The position numbers and the translations under genes were made by a program. A model generated the notes under the pieces. That model was not told where the DNA came from. It saw nothing but the letters and a program-made list of their open reading frames with translations, and ran no database searches. Positions 50,631 through 59,194 of a stretch of DNA of 64,000 nt are shown here, piece after piece (within the stretch, counting starts at the first letter, position 1; every line of letters starts with the position of its first letter). The DNA comes from Dokdonella sp. (GTDB lineage Bacteria; Pseudomonadota; Gammaproteobacteria; Xanthomonadales; Rhodanobacteraceae), in the NCBI RefSeq assembly GCF_017744955.1, contig NZ_JAGIAG010000001.1:682001-746000 (forward strand), in the 5' to 3' direction.

Positions 50631-51902
50631 TCACTCGCGCCCGGCGCGGTAGCCGCGCAGCGCGTAGTACAGGATGTACAGATAGCTCGGCAGCATGATC
50701 GCCAGGAAGACGAGCTGGAAGTCGTGCCGCTCGCGCAGCAGCGCGAACAGCTGCGGCACGATCGCGCCGCCGGCGATGCCCATGATCAGCAGCGCCGAGC
50801 CGGTTTCGGTCAGGCGGCCGAGCCCGGCGATCGCGAGCGGGAAGATCGCCGGCCACATCATCGCGTTGGCGAAACCGAGCGCGGCGACGAAGCCGACCGA
50901 GACGTAGCCGCGGGTCAGGAACGCGCCGAGCGCGAAGATCGCGCCGAGTGCCGCCGACAAGGCCAGGTAGCGCGCCTGCGAGACGAAGCGCGGGATCGCG
51001 ATCAGGCCGGCCAGGTAGCCGGCCAGCATCGCCGCCAGCGTGAACGAGGTGAAGAATTTGGTCTCGTCCACCGGCAGGCCGAAGCTGCGGCCGTAGGTGC
51101 CGATCGCGTCGCCGGCCATGACCTCGACGCCGACGTAGAGGAACAGGCACAGCACGCCGAGCCACAGGTGCGGATAGGCGAACAGGCCCTTCGCGGCGGC
51201 GCGGCCCTCGTCGCTGGCGCGATTCACTTCGGCGGCGCGGATCTCCGGCAGCGGCGAGCGCACGATCCACACGCCCAGTCCGGCCAGCACGATCGCCATC
51301 GCCACGTACGGCAGATGGATGCGCGCGGCGAACGCGTCGAGCAGCGCCGCGCGGCCGGCCGCGTCGACGCTCTCCATCTGCGTCTTCAGGTCGCCGAGGC
51401 CGTGCATGACCAGCGCGCCGAGCACCAGCGGCGCGAGGATGCCGGCGACCTTGTTGCAGATGCCCATGAAAGCGATGCGCTGCGCGGCGCTGTCGATCGG
51501 GCCGAGGATGCTGATGTACGGATTCGCCGCGGTCTGCAGCAGGGCGACGCCGGCGCCCATCACGAACAGGCCCGACAGCGCGCCCGGATACCAGCGCCGC
51601 ACCGCGAACTCGCCGAAGGCGAGCGCGCCGGCCGCCATCACCAGCAGGCCGATCGCCATGCCCTTCTTCATGCCCGTGCGGCGCAGCAGCCACGACGCCG
51701 GCAGCGCGAAGAAGAAGTAGGACAGGTAGAACACCATCAGCACCAGGAACGCGTTGACGGTGTCGAGATCGAAGGCGAGTTCGACGAACTGGATCAGCGG
51801 GCCGTTGAGCCAGGTGACGAAGCCGAAGATGAAGAACAGCAGGCCGATCACCAGCATCGGCGTGAACGTATCTTGCGGCTTCGACGCGGTGGTGGCGGAC
51901 AT
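50631..51902 (-). CDS. nagP: MFS sugar transporter, NagP/FucP family
   Basis: 423 residues with about twelve transmembrane helices. FTPMLVIGLLFFIFGFVTWL opens helix 1; GVALLQTAANPYISILGP in helix 4-5 and FANAMMWPAIFPLAIAGLG are FucP-family signatures of H+-coupled hexose symporters. In Xanthomonas and Shewanella the equivalent NagP imports N-acetylglucosamine across the inner membrane. The ATG at 51902 has GGGGAG 11 nt upstream. Divergent from nagK, with candidate NagR operators between them. Confidence 0.9.
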   Translation of the reverse strand: MSATTASKPQDTFTPMLVIGLLFFIFGFVTWLNGPLIQFVELAFDLDTVNAFLVLMVFYLSYFFFALPASWLLRRTGMKKGMAIGLLVMAAGALAFGEFAVRRWYPGALSGLFVMGAGVALLQTAANPYISILGPIDSAAQRIAFMGICNKVAGILAPLVLGALVMHGLGDLKTQMESVDAAGRAALLDAFAARIHLPYVAMAIVLAGLGVWIVRSPLPEIRAAEVNRASDEGRAAAKGLFAYPHLWLGVLCLFLYVGVEVMAGDAIGTYGRSFGLPVDETKFFTSFTLAAMLAGYLAGLIAIPRFVSQARYLALSAALGAIFALGAFLTRGYVSVGFVAALGFANAMMWPAIFPLAIAGLGRLTETGSALLIMGIAGGAIVPQLFALLRERHDFQLVFLAIMLPSYLYILYYALRGYRAGRE

Positions 51903-51971
51903 CGAGCGGTTCTCCCCGTCAGTGCTGGCGCTGCGGCCGGGAGGCGTCCGGGCGCGCTCCGTGGAAAGCCG

Positions 51972-51985
51972 TAGCAACGTTGTCA
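51972..51985. promoter_or_regulatory. candidate NagR operator, degenerate
   Basis: TAGCAACGTTGTCA differs at two positions from the perfect palindrome TGACAACGTTGTCA at 52139. It is 70 bp upstream of nagP. Same core AACGTT. Confidence 0.55.
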
Positions 51986-52138
51986 TCGCGAGGCCATTTC
52001 GCCGCGCGCGAGCGATTCGATTCTCCGATCCATGGCGCGAAGGCGCTTTCCTGGCCGCTTCGATGCGTTCTTCCGAACGCCGGAAACGGCCAGGAACTTA
52101 CCCACGTTTCCACAAGGCGTCATTTTGCAGTGCAAGAT

Positions 52139-52152
52139 TGACAACGTTGTCA
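52139..52152. promoter_or_regulatory. candidate NagR operator, perfect palindrome
   Basis: TGACAACGTTGTCA, a 14-bp perfect palindrome with an AACGTT centre, the form bound by LacI-type regulators; the NagR box known to me from Xanthomonas has the same core. Lies 71 bp upstream of nagK. The remainder of the nagP-nagK spacer (51903-52222) shows no gene. Confidence 0.65.
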
Positions 52153-52222
52153 TCGAGTTCGAGACTGCGCCGCGACGATCACCGCCGAGCGAAGCGGCGA
52201 CGCGCAACGGAGAGGGAGAGAA

Positions 52223-53371
52223 GTGGGCAGCGAACCCGGCCAGCGAGTTCTCGCATCGGCGCCGACGGCACCGTTGATCGCCGCCGACGTCGGCGGCACG
52301 CACGCCCGCGTCGCGCTGATCGACGCGGCCGACGCCGCGTTCGCGGTGGCGCGCTACGAGAAATACGCCTGCGGCGATTTCGCCAGCCTCGACGCGATCA
52401 TCGCCGCGTTCCGCGACGCGCACGTGCAGGCGCCGGTCGAGTGCGTCGCGCTGGCGATCGCCGGCTACGTCATCGACGACGCGGTGGTCAATCTGAGCCT
52501 GCCCTGGCCGGTGTCGATCTCCGGCCTGCGCGATGCGCTCGGCTTGCGCGAACTGGCGATCGTCAACGATTTCGAGGCCGCCGCGCACGCGCTCGGCCAT
52601 CTCGGCGCGGACGACGTCAGCCTGCTCAGCGGACCGGCCCATGCGGCCGAAGGGCCGCTGCTGCTGGTCGGCCCGGGCACCGGTCTGGGCGCGGCCGTGC
52701 GCATTCCTCATCCGCATCGGGTGCTGGTGCTGGCGACCGAAGCCGGCCAGGCCACGCTCGCGCCGGACAGCGAACTGGAGTTCGCCCTGCTGCGCGAACT
52801 GCGCGCGCGCGGTTCGCGCGTGCTGATCGAGGACGTGATGTCGGGCACCGGCCTGGCCAACCTGCACGCGGCCGTGCGCGCCTTGCGCGGCGCGCCGCCG
52901 AGCGCGCTGACGCCGGCGCAGATCACCGCCGCCGCACTCGAGCGCAGCGACGCGCACGCGATCGAGGCGGTCGAGGTGTTCTGCGGCTGGTTCGGCAGCG
53001 TGCTCGGCGACCTGGCCCTGCTGTACGGCGCCACGGGCGGTGTCTATCTCGCCGGCGGCGTGCTGCCGCAGATGAAGCCGCTGCTGTTGCAGAGCCGCTT
53101 CGTCGAGCGCTTCCTGGACAAGGGCGTGATGCGCGAAGTGCTCGCGCGCACGCCGGTGCGACTGGTCGAGCACGCGCGTCTGGGCGTGATCGGCGCGGCG
53201 AGCTGGTTCCTCGAACGCGATTCGAGCCGGCGCGACTCCAGACACCACGATTCGAACACCCGCCGCGCGGTCGGCGCGGACACGCCAGCGGGGACCGCGG
53301 CGCCACCGAGCAAGGATCGGCAAGACCCGGCGAGCGGCGCGCAGCGAACGCGTCAGCGGACCACGACCTGA
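52223..53371 (+). CDS. nagK: glucokinase-like N-acetylglucosamine kinase (NagK-II type)
   Basis: 382 residues of the Glk family. Phosphate-binding IAADVGGTHARVAL (residues 18-31), Asn115-Asp116 in VNDFEAAAHAL (catalytic Asp), GPGTGLGAAVR, and sugar-binding segment TEAGQATLAP. In E. coli Glk the last reads EGGH, with His contacting glucose; here it is E173-A-G-Q176. A Ser/Arg/Pro-rich tail of about 55 residues after LERD is not part of the fold. GTG at 52223 follows GGAGAGGGAGAGAA. Followed after 12 bp by the TonB receptor gene. Role as GlcNAc kinase inferred from context. Confidence 0.83.
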   Translation: MGSEPGQRVLASAPTAPLIAADVGGTHARVALIDAADAAFAVARYEKYACGDFASLDAIIAAFRDAHVQAPVECVALAIAGYVIDDAVVNLSLPWPVSISGLRDALGLRELAIVNDFEAAAHALGHLGADDVSLLSGPAHAAEGPLLLVGPGTGLGAAVRIPHPHRVLVLATEAGQATLAPDSELEFALLRELRARGSRVLIEDVMSGTGLANLHAAVRALRGAPPSALTPAQITAAALERSDAHAIEAVEVFCGWFGSVLGDLALLYGATGGVYLAGGVLPQMKPLLLQSRFVERFLDKGVMREVLARTPVRLVEHARLGVIGAASWFLERDSSRRDSRHHDSNTRRAVGADTPAGTAAPPSKDRQDPASGAQRTRQRTTT

Positions 53372-53383
53372 GAGGGGAACGAA

Positions 53384-56116
53384 ATGATCCAGTACCAGAG
53401 AACGCTGTTGTCGGCGAGCATCCTCGCCGCATTCGCCCTCGCCACCGCCGCGCACGCCGGCGCTGCGACCGAGCCCGCGACGCCGGAAGGCGCCGACGCC
53501 GCGCAGGACGCCGGAACGGCGGACGGCAAGACGTCCGGGCAGGAGATGGACACCATCGTCGTGCACGGCATCCGCGAGAGCCTGAAGCGCTCGCTCGAAA
53601 CCAAGCGCGACGCCGATGCGATCGTCGACGCGATCACCGCCGAGGACATCGGCAAGTTCCCCAACACCAACGTCGCCGAGGCGATGGTGACGGTGCCCGG
53701 CGTGACCATCGACCGCCGTTTCGGCCAGGGTGAGCGCGTCAGCATCGACGGCACCGACCCGAGCCTGAATCTGTCCTTCATCGACGGCCATCCGGTGGCG
53801 CAGGCGATCTGGCTGTACGGCGAGCAGCCGAACCGCGGCTTCGACTACACCCTGCTCGCGCCGGAAATCCTCGGCCGGCTGGAGATCTACAAGTCGCCCG
53901 AGGCGCACCTGCCCGAGGGCAGCCTCGGCGGCACCGTGATGATGCACACGCGCCAGCCGCTCGATCTCGACGCCAACTCGATCTCCGGCTCCATCGGCTA
54001 CAACTACAACGACCAGGCCGACGGCGGCCGCCCGACTGGCTCGATCCTGTACAACTGGAAGAACCAGGAAGGCACCTTCGGCTTCAACGTCGCCGCGCAG
54101 CGCTACGAGGAGAAGGTCGACCGCCAGGGCGTGGAGATCTTCAACTACCACAAGGTCGCCGAATACGCCGAGCACAGCGCGGCGGTGGCGACGCAGGTCG
54201 CCAACGGCGAACTCGACCCGAACGCGCTGGTGCCCGACGAGATCAACGCGGCGTACTTCCAGCAGACGCGCAAGCGCGACAGCGCGGTGGTCAATCTGCA
54301 GTTCAAGCCGAGCGAGGAGTTCGACGCGACGCTGAGCGGCATGTGGATCCGCGAGAACTTCGACAGCTACAACCAGTCGGTCTACAACTTCATCCACTGG
54401 AACGCCGGCACGATGGCGGCGGTCGACCACCTGACGCAGGGCGACAACGGCCTGGTCGTCGGCGGGCATTCGTCCGGCCCGAACGCCGGCATCATCTACG
54501 ACAACCAGCTGCGCCAGTCGGAAGTCACCACCAAGGGCGCCGACCTGCGTCTGAACTACCACGGCAGCGGCTGGGGTCTCAGCGGCCAGGCCGGCGTCAG
54601 CAAGTCGGAGAACCCGAAGATCGGCCAGTACCTGCTCGAGCCGGTCTACTACGGCGACTTCAGCTGGACGCTGCGCGACGGCTACACGCTCGACGATCCG
54701 CAGTCCGGCCGCGACCCGTCGCGCTGGGGCGGCGGCTGGCTCGGCAACAACGGCATCTTCTCCGCGCACGCCAAGGAGACCTACGGCCAGCTCGACTTCA
54801 GCAAGGACCTCGGCGGCTTCTTCAACCAGCTGCTGGTCGGCGTGCGCTACAACAAGCACGACGAGGACTACGCGCTGAACGTCTACGGCGGCGTCAATCC
54901 CGGTACGCTGGCCGACGTCGGCACGATCGGCTTCACCGACATCCTCGGCGAGTTCGGCGGCTTCTCGCGCGATCACGCGCGGCACATCCAGGTCGGCCGC
55001 GGCAACATCCTGCGCTGGATCCGCAACAGCCCGCTCGATCGCGCGCATCCGGATCCGGGCAGCTTCCTCAACAACACCTGGGCGCTGACGCAGAAGAACA
55101 GCGCCGCCTACGCGCAGCTGAACTTCGGCGGCGACGGCTGGCGCGGCAACATCGGCCTGCGCTACGTGCACACCAAGACCGACGGCTCGGGCTTCAACCT
55201 GCCGGGCAGCATCGCGCCGACCCTGCCGGCGCAGCCGGGCTGGTGGCAGACCAAGAGCTCGACGCACAACAACGTGCTGCCGTCGTTCAACCTCGCCTAC
55301 GACCTGGCCAGCGACGTCGTGCTGCGCCTGGCGGGCGCCGAGGTCATCGCGTGGGCGCCCTACAACCAGATGGTCAACAACACCTTCCTCAACGACACGG
55401 TGCTGACCGGCACCGGCGGCAACGCCGGCCTGAAGCCGTACAAGTCGACCAACTTCAACCTGTCGGCCGAGTGGTACTTCGCCGAGCAGTCGGTGCTGGC
55501 GGCGTCGGTGTTCTTCAAGCACGTGCTGAACTTCATCGACACCACGCCGGCGACCGAGCGCCACTACAACTCGATCCGCGACACCGACCCGACGCAGTGG
55601 GCGAGCATGATCGGCAGCGGCGGCTGCACCGCCGACGGCTTCTGCGACTACCAGGTCTCGCGTCCGCACAACGCCGGCAGCGCGAAGATCAAAGGCGTGA
55701 CGCTGACCTACCAGCAGGCCTTCGGTGAAACCGGTTTCGGCGCGATCGTGAACTACACCTACGCCGACGGCGAGACCAGTCAGGGCAATCCGATGCCGTA
55801 CCAGTCGAAGAACTCGCTCAGCGTCGGTCCGTACTACGAGAAAGGCCCGTTCAGCGCGCGCCTGAACTACAACTGGCGCAGCCACTACCTCGCCGGCGGT
55901 TACGTCGCCGGTGCGCCGCCGGCGGTGGTCGGCGACTACGCCGATCTCAGCGCGAGCCTCGGCTGGCGCTTCACGCCGAACCTGATGGTGACGTTCGACG
56001 CGATGAACCTGTTGAACGAGAAGTACCACCAGTACGCGGTCGGCAACAAGGACCAGCTGTTCGCCAAATACACGACCGGACAGCGCTACATGACGAACCT
56101 GCGCTTGAACTTCTGA
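53384..56116 (+). CDS. TonB-dependent receptor for GlcNAc/chitin oligosaccharides
   Basis: 910 residues. Signal peptide 1-26 (LLSASILAAFALATAAHAG), TonB-box-like MDTIVVHG near 55-62, plug domain 65-170 (DAIVDAITAEDIGKFPNTN, ERVSIDGTDPSLN), then a 22-strand barrel ending MTNLRLNF with the terminal Phe typical of outer-membrane proteins. The sequence belongs to the large xanthomonad/caulobacter TonB receptor family (TIGR01782). In the nag context it should import chitooligosaccharides or GlcNAc. Ribosome-binding site GAGGGGAACGAA; the GGGG could be a target of C-rich sX13-like loops. Downstream, a terminator precedes the hexosaminidase. Confidence 0.93.
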   Translation: MIQYQRTLLSASILAAFALATAAHAGAATEPATPEGADAAQDAGTADGKTSGQEMDTIVVHGIRESLKRSLETKRDADAIVDAITAEDIGKFPNTNVAEAMVTVPGVTIDRRFGQGERVSIDGTDPSLNLSFIDGHPVAQAIWLYGEQPNRGFDYTLLAPEILGRLEIYKSPEAHLPEGSLGGTVMMHTRQPLDLDANSISGSIGYNYNDQADGGRPTGSILYNWKNQEGTFGFNVAAQRYEEKVDRQGVEIFNYHKVAEYAEHSAAVATQVANGELDPNALVPDEINAAYFQQTRKRDSAVVNLQFKPSEEFDATLSGMWIRENFDSYNQSVYNFIHWNAGTMAAVDHLTQGDNGLVVGGHSSGPNAGIIYDNQLRQSEVTTKGADLRLNYHGSGWGLSGQAGVSKSENPKIGQYLLEPVYYGDFSWTLRDGYTLDDPQSGRDPSRWGGGWLGNNGIFSAHAKETYGQLDFSKDLGGFFNQLLVGVRYNKHDEDYALNVYGGVNPGTLADVGTIGFTDILGEFGGFSRDHARHIQVGRGNILRWIRNSPLDRAHPDPGSFLNNTWALTQKNSAAYAQLNFGGDGWRGNIGLRYVHTKTDGSGFNLPGSIAPTLPAQPGWWQTKSSTHNNVLPSFNLAYDLASDVVLRLAGAEVIAWAPYNQMVNNTFLNDTVLTGTGGNAGLKPYKSTNFNLSAEWYFAEQSVLAASVFFKHVLNFIDTTPATERHYNSIRDTDPTQWASMIGSGGCTADGFCDYQVSRPHNAGSAKIKGVTLTYQQAFGETGFGAIVNYTYADGETSQGNPMPYQSKNSLSVGPYYEKGPFSARLNYNWRSHYLAGGYVAGAPPAVVGDYADLSASLGWRFTPNLMVTFDAMNLLNEKYHQYAVGNKDQLFAKYTTGQRYMTNLRLNF

Positions 56117-56138
56117 GCACACTCCGGGAAGGTGGGCA

Positions 56139-56168
56139 CGGCTCGCCGACGTCACGCTCGGCGAGCCG
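56139..56168 (+). terminator. hairpin after the TonB receptor
   Basis: CGGCTCGCCGA (56139-56149) pairs perfectly with TCGGCGAGCCG (56158-56168), loop 8 nt, 22 bp after the stop. No T tract. Possibly protects the upstream mRNA end. Confidence 0.5.
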
Positions 56169-56230
56169 CGGAACGCCGGGCGAGGAGTTCGACGTTCCGC
56201 CGGGTCTCCAGACTCCAACGCGGCGAATTG

Positions 56231-56258
56231 CGGGCCGGCGGATCCGGCCCGTTTTTTT
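56231..56258 (+). terminator. Rho-independent terminator between receptor and hexosaminidase
   Basis: CGGGCCGG (56231-56238) pairs with CCGGCCCG (56244-56251), 5-nt loop, then seven T (56252-56258). It ends only 22 nt before the hexosaminidase ATG, with the GGAGG ribosome-binding site in between. Confidence 0.85.
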
Positions 56259-56279
56259 GATCGAACGGAGGTACGACCG

Positions 56280-58628
56280 ATGCGCCTGATCGCGACCGGA
56301 ACCCGAAGGCTCGCCGCGGCCGTACTGTGGCTCGCGCTGTGCGGCGGCTGCGCGAAGCAGGCGACCGTGGCGCCGGACGCGAAGGCGGCCTTGCCGCTGT
56401 TGCCGGTGCCCGCCGAGGTCGAACGCCGGCCCGGGCATTTCCTCGTTCGCGACGGCATGCCGCTGCGCGTCGACGCGCGCGATGCCGAAGTGGCCGGCAT
56501 CGCGCGCCGCTTCACCGACCGGCTGGCCGGAACGCGTGGACTGCGCCTGACGGTACAGCCGAGCGAGGACACCAGCGCAGCCACCGGAGCGATCGCGTTC
56601 CGCCTCGACGCGCAGGCGCCGGCCGGCGAAGGCTACGCCGTCGACGTCGACGCGCAGCACGTCGTCGTCCGCGCACGCGAGCCGCGGGGTCTGTTCTACG
56701 GCGGCGTGACGCTGTGGCAGCTGCTGACCGCCGACCTCGCCGCGACGAAGGCGATCGAGCTGCCGGCGTTGCGCATCGTCGACGCGCCGCGCTTCGCCTG
56801 GCGTGGCGCGATGCTCGACTCGGCGCGCCACTACCAGCCGCCGGAGTTCGTCGAGCGCTTCATCGACCAGCTCGCCCTGCTCAAGCTCAACACCTTCCAC
56901 TGGCACCTGACCGACGACCAGGGCTGGCGCATCGAGATCAAGCGCTATCCGAAGCTGACCGAGATCGGCGCGTGGCGCCGGCCGGCCGGCGCCGCCGGCA
57001 CCGACGCGAACGGCCAGCCGGTCCGCTACGGCGGCTACTACACGCAGGAGCAGATCCGCCGCATCGTGCGCTACGCCGCCGAGCGCAACGTGACGATCGT
57101 GCCGGAGATCGACGTGCCCGGTCACATGCAGGCGGCGATCGCCGCGTATCCCGAACTCGGCTCCGCCGGCGACACGCCGGTGGTGTCACCGGACTGGGGC
57201 GTGCACAGCTATCTGCTCAACGTCGACGAATCGACGCTGGCCTTCATGCGCAACGTGTTCGACGAAGTGATCGAGCTGTTTCCCGGCCGTTACATCCACA
57301 TCGGCGGTGACGAGGCGGTCAAGGACCAGTGGCAGGCGTCGCCGCGCGTGCAGGCGCGGCGGCGCGCGCTCGGCATCGCCGACGAGGCCGGGCTGCAAGG
57401 CTGGTTCGTCGCGCGGCTGCAGGATCATCTCGCCGCGCGCGGCCGGCGCTTGATCGGCTGGGACGAGATTCTCGAAGGCGGCCTGCCGGCGGAAGCGACC
57501 GTGATGTCCTGGCGCGGCGCGCAGGGCGGCGTCGAAGCGGCGCATGCGGGGCACGACGTGGTGATGTCGCCGAGCCCGGACCTGTACCTCAATCATCTGC
57601 AGAGCGATGCCGCCGACGAGCCCGGCGGCCGTTTCGAGGTGCGCAGCCTCGCCGACGTCTACGCCTACGATCCGCTGCCCGGCACGCTCGACGCGGAGGC
57701 GGCCAGGCACGTGCTCGGCGCGCAGGGAAATCTCTGGACCGAGCATCTGCGCACGCCGGCGCGCGTCGAGCACGCCGCGTTCCCGCGCCTGGCCGCGCTG
57801 GCCGAAGTGTTGTGGTCGCCGCCGGCCACGCACGACTGGTCCGCTTTCCTCGCCCGGCTGGTGCCGCAGATGCGGCGCTGGCACGCGCTCGGCGTCGATG
57901 CCGCGGCGAGCGCGTTCGAGGTGCGCATGGCCGAGCCGGTCGCGACGAAGGCGGGCGTCGTCGACGTCGCGCTGTCGAGCCAGTCCGGCCTGCCGATCCG
58001 CTACGCGCAGGACGGCCGCGATCCGCGGGCGGATTCGCCGCTCTATCGCGACCCGCTGCAACTGCCGTCGCGCGGCGAATTGCGCGCGGCGGTGTTTCTC
58101 GGCACGCAACGCGCCGGGCCGGTGCGTCGTTTCGAACTGGCGCCGGCCGACCTGCTGCGCCGGGGCAGCGATCGGTTGAAGCAATGCAGCGGCAAACTGA
58201 CCCTGCGCCTCGAGGACGACGCGCCGCGCGAGGGCGAGCGCGCGTTCTTCGACGTCGACCTGTTCGATCCGTGCTGGATCTGGCCTGACGCTCCGCTCGC
58301 CGGCATCGGCCGCGTCGAGGCCGTGGTCGGCCAGCTTCCGTACAACTTCCAGCTGTGGAACGACGTGCGCAACATCGTGCCGCGCCCGGCACCGATGTCA
58401 CCGTCGGGCGAGCTGCTGATCAAGCTCGGCGGTTGCGATGGTGCGGTCTGGGCCGCGTTGCCGCTCGCCGCGGCGGCGTCCAATCCGGCGCTGAGCACGC
58501 TGTCGGCGGCGCTGCCGCCGCGCAGCGGCAAGGCCGACCTCTGCTTCCAGTTCAGCGGCGAAGGGCACGACCCGCTGTGGGCGATCGACGAGATTCATCT
58601 GGTCCCGGACTCGCCCTCCACAATGTGA
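56280..58628 (+). CDS. beta-N-acetylhexosaminidase (GH20), lipoprotein
   Basis: 782 residues. Signal with lipobox-like LCGGC (Cys24). GH20 N-terminal domain about 35-150, catalytic barrel 150-500: FAWRGAMLDSARHYQPPEF, WHLTDDQGWRIEIKRYP, VPEIDVPGHMQAAI, catalytic Asp344-Glu345 in YIHIGGDEAVK, and MSWRGAQGG. A C-terminal Fn3/CHB_HEX-like region covers 540-625, then a further beta-rich extension with Cys pairs (KQCSGKLTL, DPCWIWPD, GGCDGAVW). It releases GlcNAc from chitooligosaccharides; anchoring makes it an outer-envelope or periplasmic exoenzyme. GGAGG site precedes the ATG. Confidence 0.95.
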   Translation: MRLIATGTRRLAAAVLWLALCGGCAKQATVAPDAKAALPLLPVPAEVERRPGHFLVRDGMPLRVDARDAEVAGIARRFTDRLAGTRGLRLTVQPSEDTSAATGAIAFRLDAQAPAGEGYAVDVDAQHVVVRAREPRGLFYGGVTLWQLLTADLAATKAIELPALRIVDAPRFAWRGAMLDSARHYQPPEFVERFIDQLALLKLNTFHWHLTDDQGWRIEIKRYPKLTEIGAWRRPAGAAGTDANGQPVRYGGYYTQEQIRRIVRYAAERNVTIVPEIDVPGHMQAAIAAYPELGSAGDTPVVSPDWGVHSYLLNVDESTLAFMRNVFDEVIELFPGRYIHIGGDEAVKDQWQASPRVQARRRALGIADEAGLQGWFVARLQDHLAARGRRLIGWDEILEGGLPAEATVMSWRGAQGGVEAAHAGHDVVMSPSPDLYLNHLQSDAADEPGGRFEVRSLADVYAYDPLPGTLDAEAARHVLGAQGNLWTEHLRTPARVEHAAFPRLAALAEVLWSPPATHDWSAFLARLVPQMRRWHALGVDAAASAFEVRMAEPVATKAGVVDVALSSQSGLPIRYAQDGRDPRADSPLYRDPLQLPSRGELRAAVFLGTQRAGPVRRFELAPADLLRRGSDRLKQCSGKLTLRLEDDAPREGERAFFDVDLFDPCWIWPDAPLAGIGRVEAVVGQLPYNFQLWNDVRNIVPRPAPMSPSGELLIKLGGCDGAVWAALPLAAAASNPALSTLSAALPPRSGKADLCFQFSGEGHDPLWAIDEIHLVPDSPSTM

Positions 58629-58811
58629 TCAACTGCACAAATTTCGCTCTTCCAAAAGAAAAATGTGAAGCGCATCAAGGTCTTCTCCTCAGCTCTGGCA
58701 TGAAAATTGATTGATCTTTCGCAGGGGCCAGGAAGGCGCGCTGGCGAAAAGGACGTCATTCGGCCGCAGCGGCAGGCGAGGCGGCGCATCGCAGGCGGAA
58801 GGTGTTTCCAG

Positions 58812-59117
58812 ATGACGCAGTTGAACAAGCCCCGGCTCGTCAGTGAGCGACAAACCACGGCAGTTTTTTCGAGCGATGCGCCCTCGGCGGCCGAGCGCCG
58901 GTCCACCGTCGCGGCGCAGGACGTCTGCGACACGGCGCGGGTCGACATCGAGAACTGGCATTCGCGCCGCTACTGGTCCGAACGGCTCGGCCTGAGCGAG
59001 ACCCAGCTCGCGCGGGCGGTGCGCGCGGCCGGCGCGGCCGTCGTGCAGATCGAGCGCTATCTGGCCGAGCGCCGCGCGCGCCGCGCGCAGCGGCGGCGGG
59101 AGTCCACGCGCAGCTGA
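58812..59117 (+). CDS. DUF3606 small protein
   Basis: 101 residues. The C-terminal 60 residues fit DUF3606: VDIENWHSRRYWSERLGLSE, TQLARAVRAAGAAVVQIERYL, then a strongly basic tail (ERRARRAQRRRE). Such proteins are short, helical and of unknown function, often found with stress genes. The ATG at 58812 has AAGGTG upstream; a longer start at 58707 is possible. Positive charge would permit nucleic-acid binding, which is speculation. Confidence 0.7.
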   Translation: MTQLNKPRLVSERQTTAVFSSDAPSAAERRSTVAAQDVCDTARVDIENWHSRRYWSERLGLSETQLARAVRAAGAAVVQIERYLAERRARRAQRRRESTRS

Positions 59118-59194
59118 GACGAGCATCGCCGCACGGACGATGTGGATCGTCATGAAAATCCCGATACTGCGCGAATCGATTCGGAGTCCTCCAG

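Noticed and set aside
51983..56584. 1533-codon open frame antisense to nagK and the TonB receptor
   Set aside because: Shadow caused by high GC; opposite strand has complete known genes.
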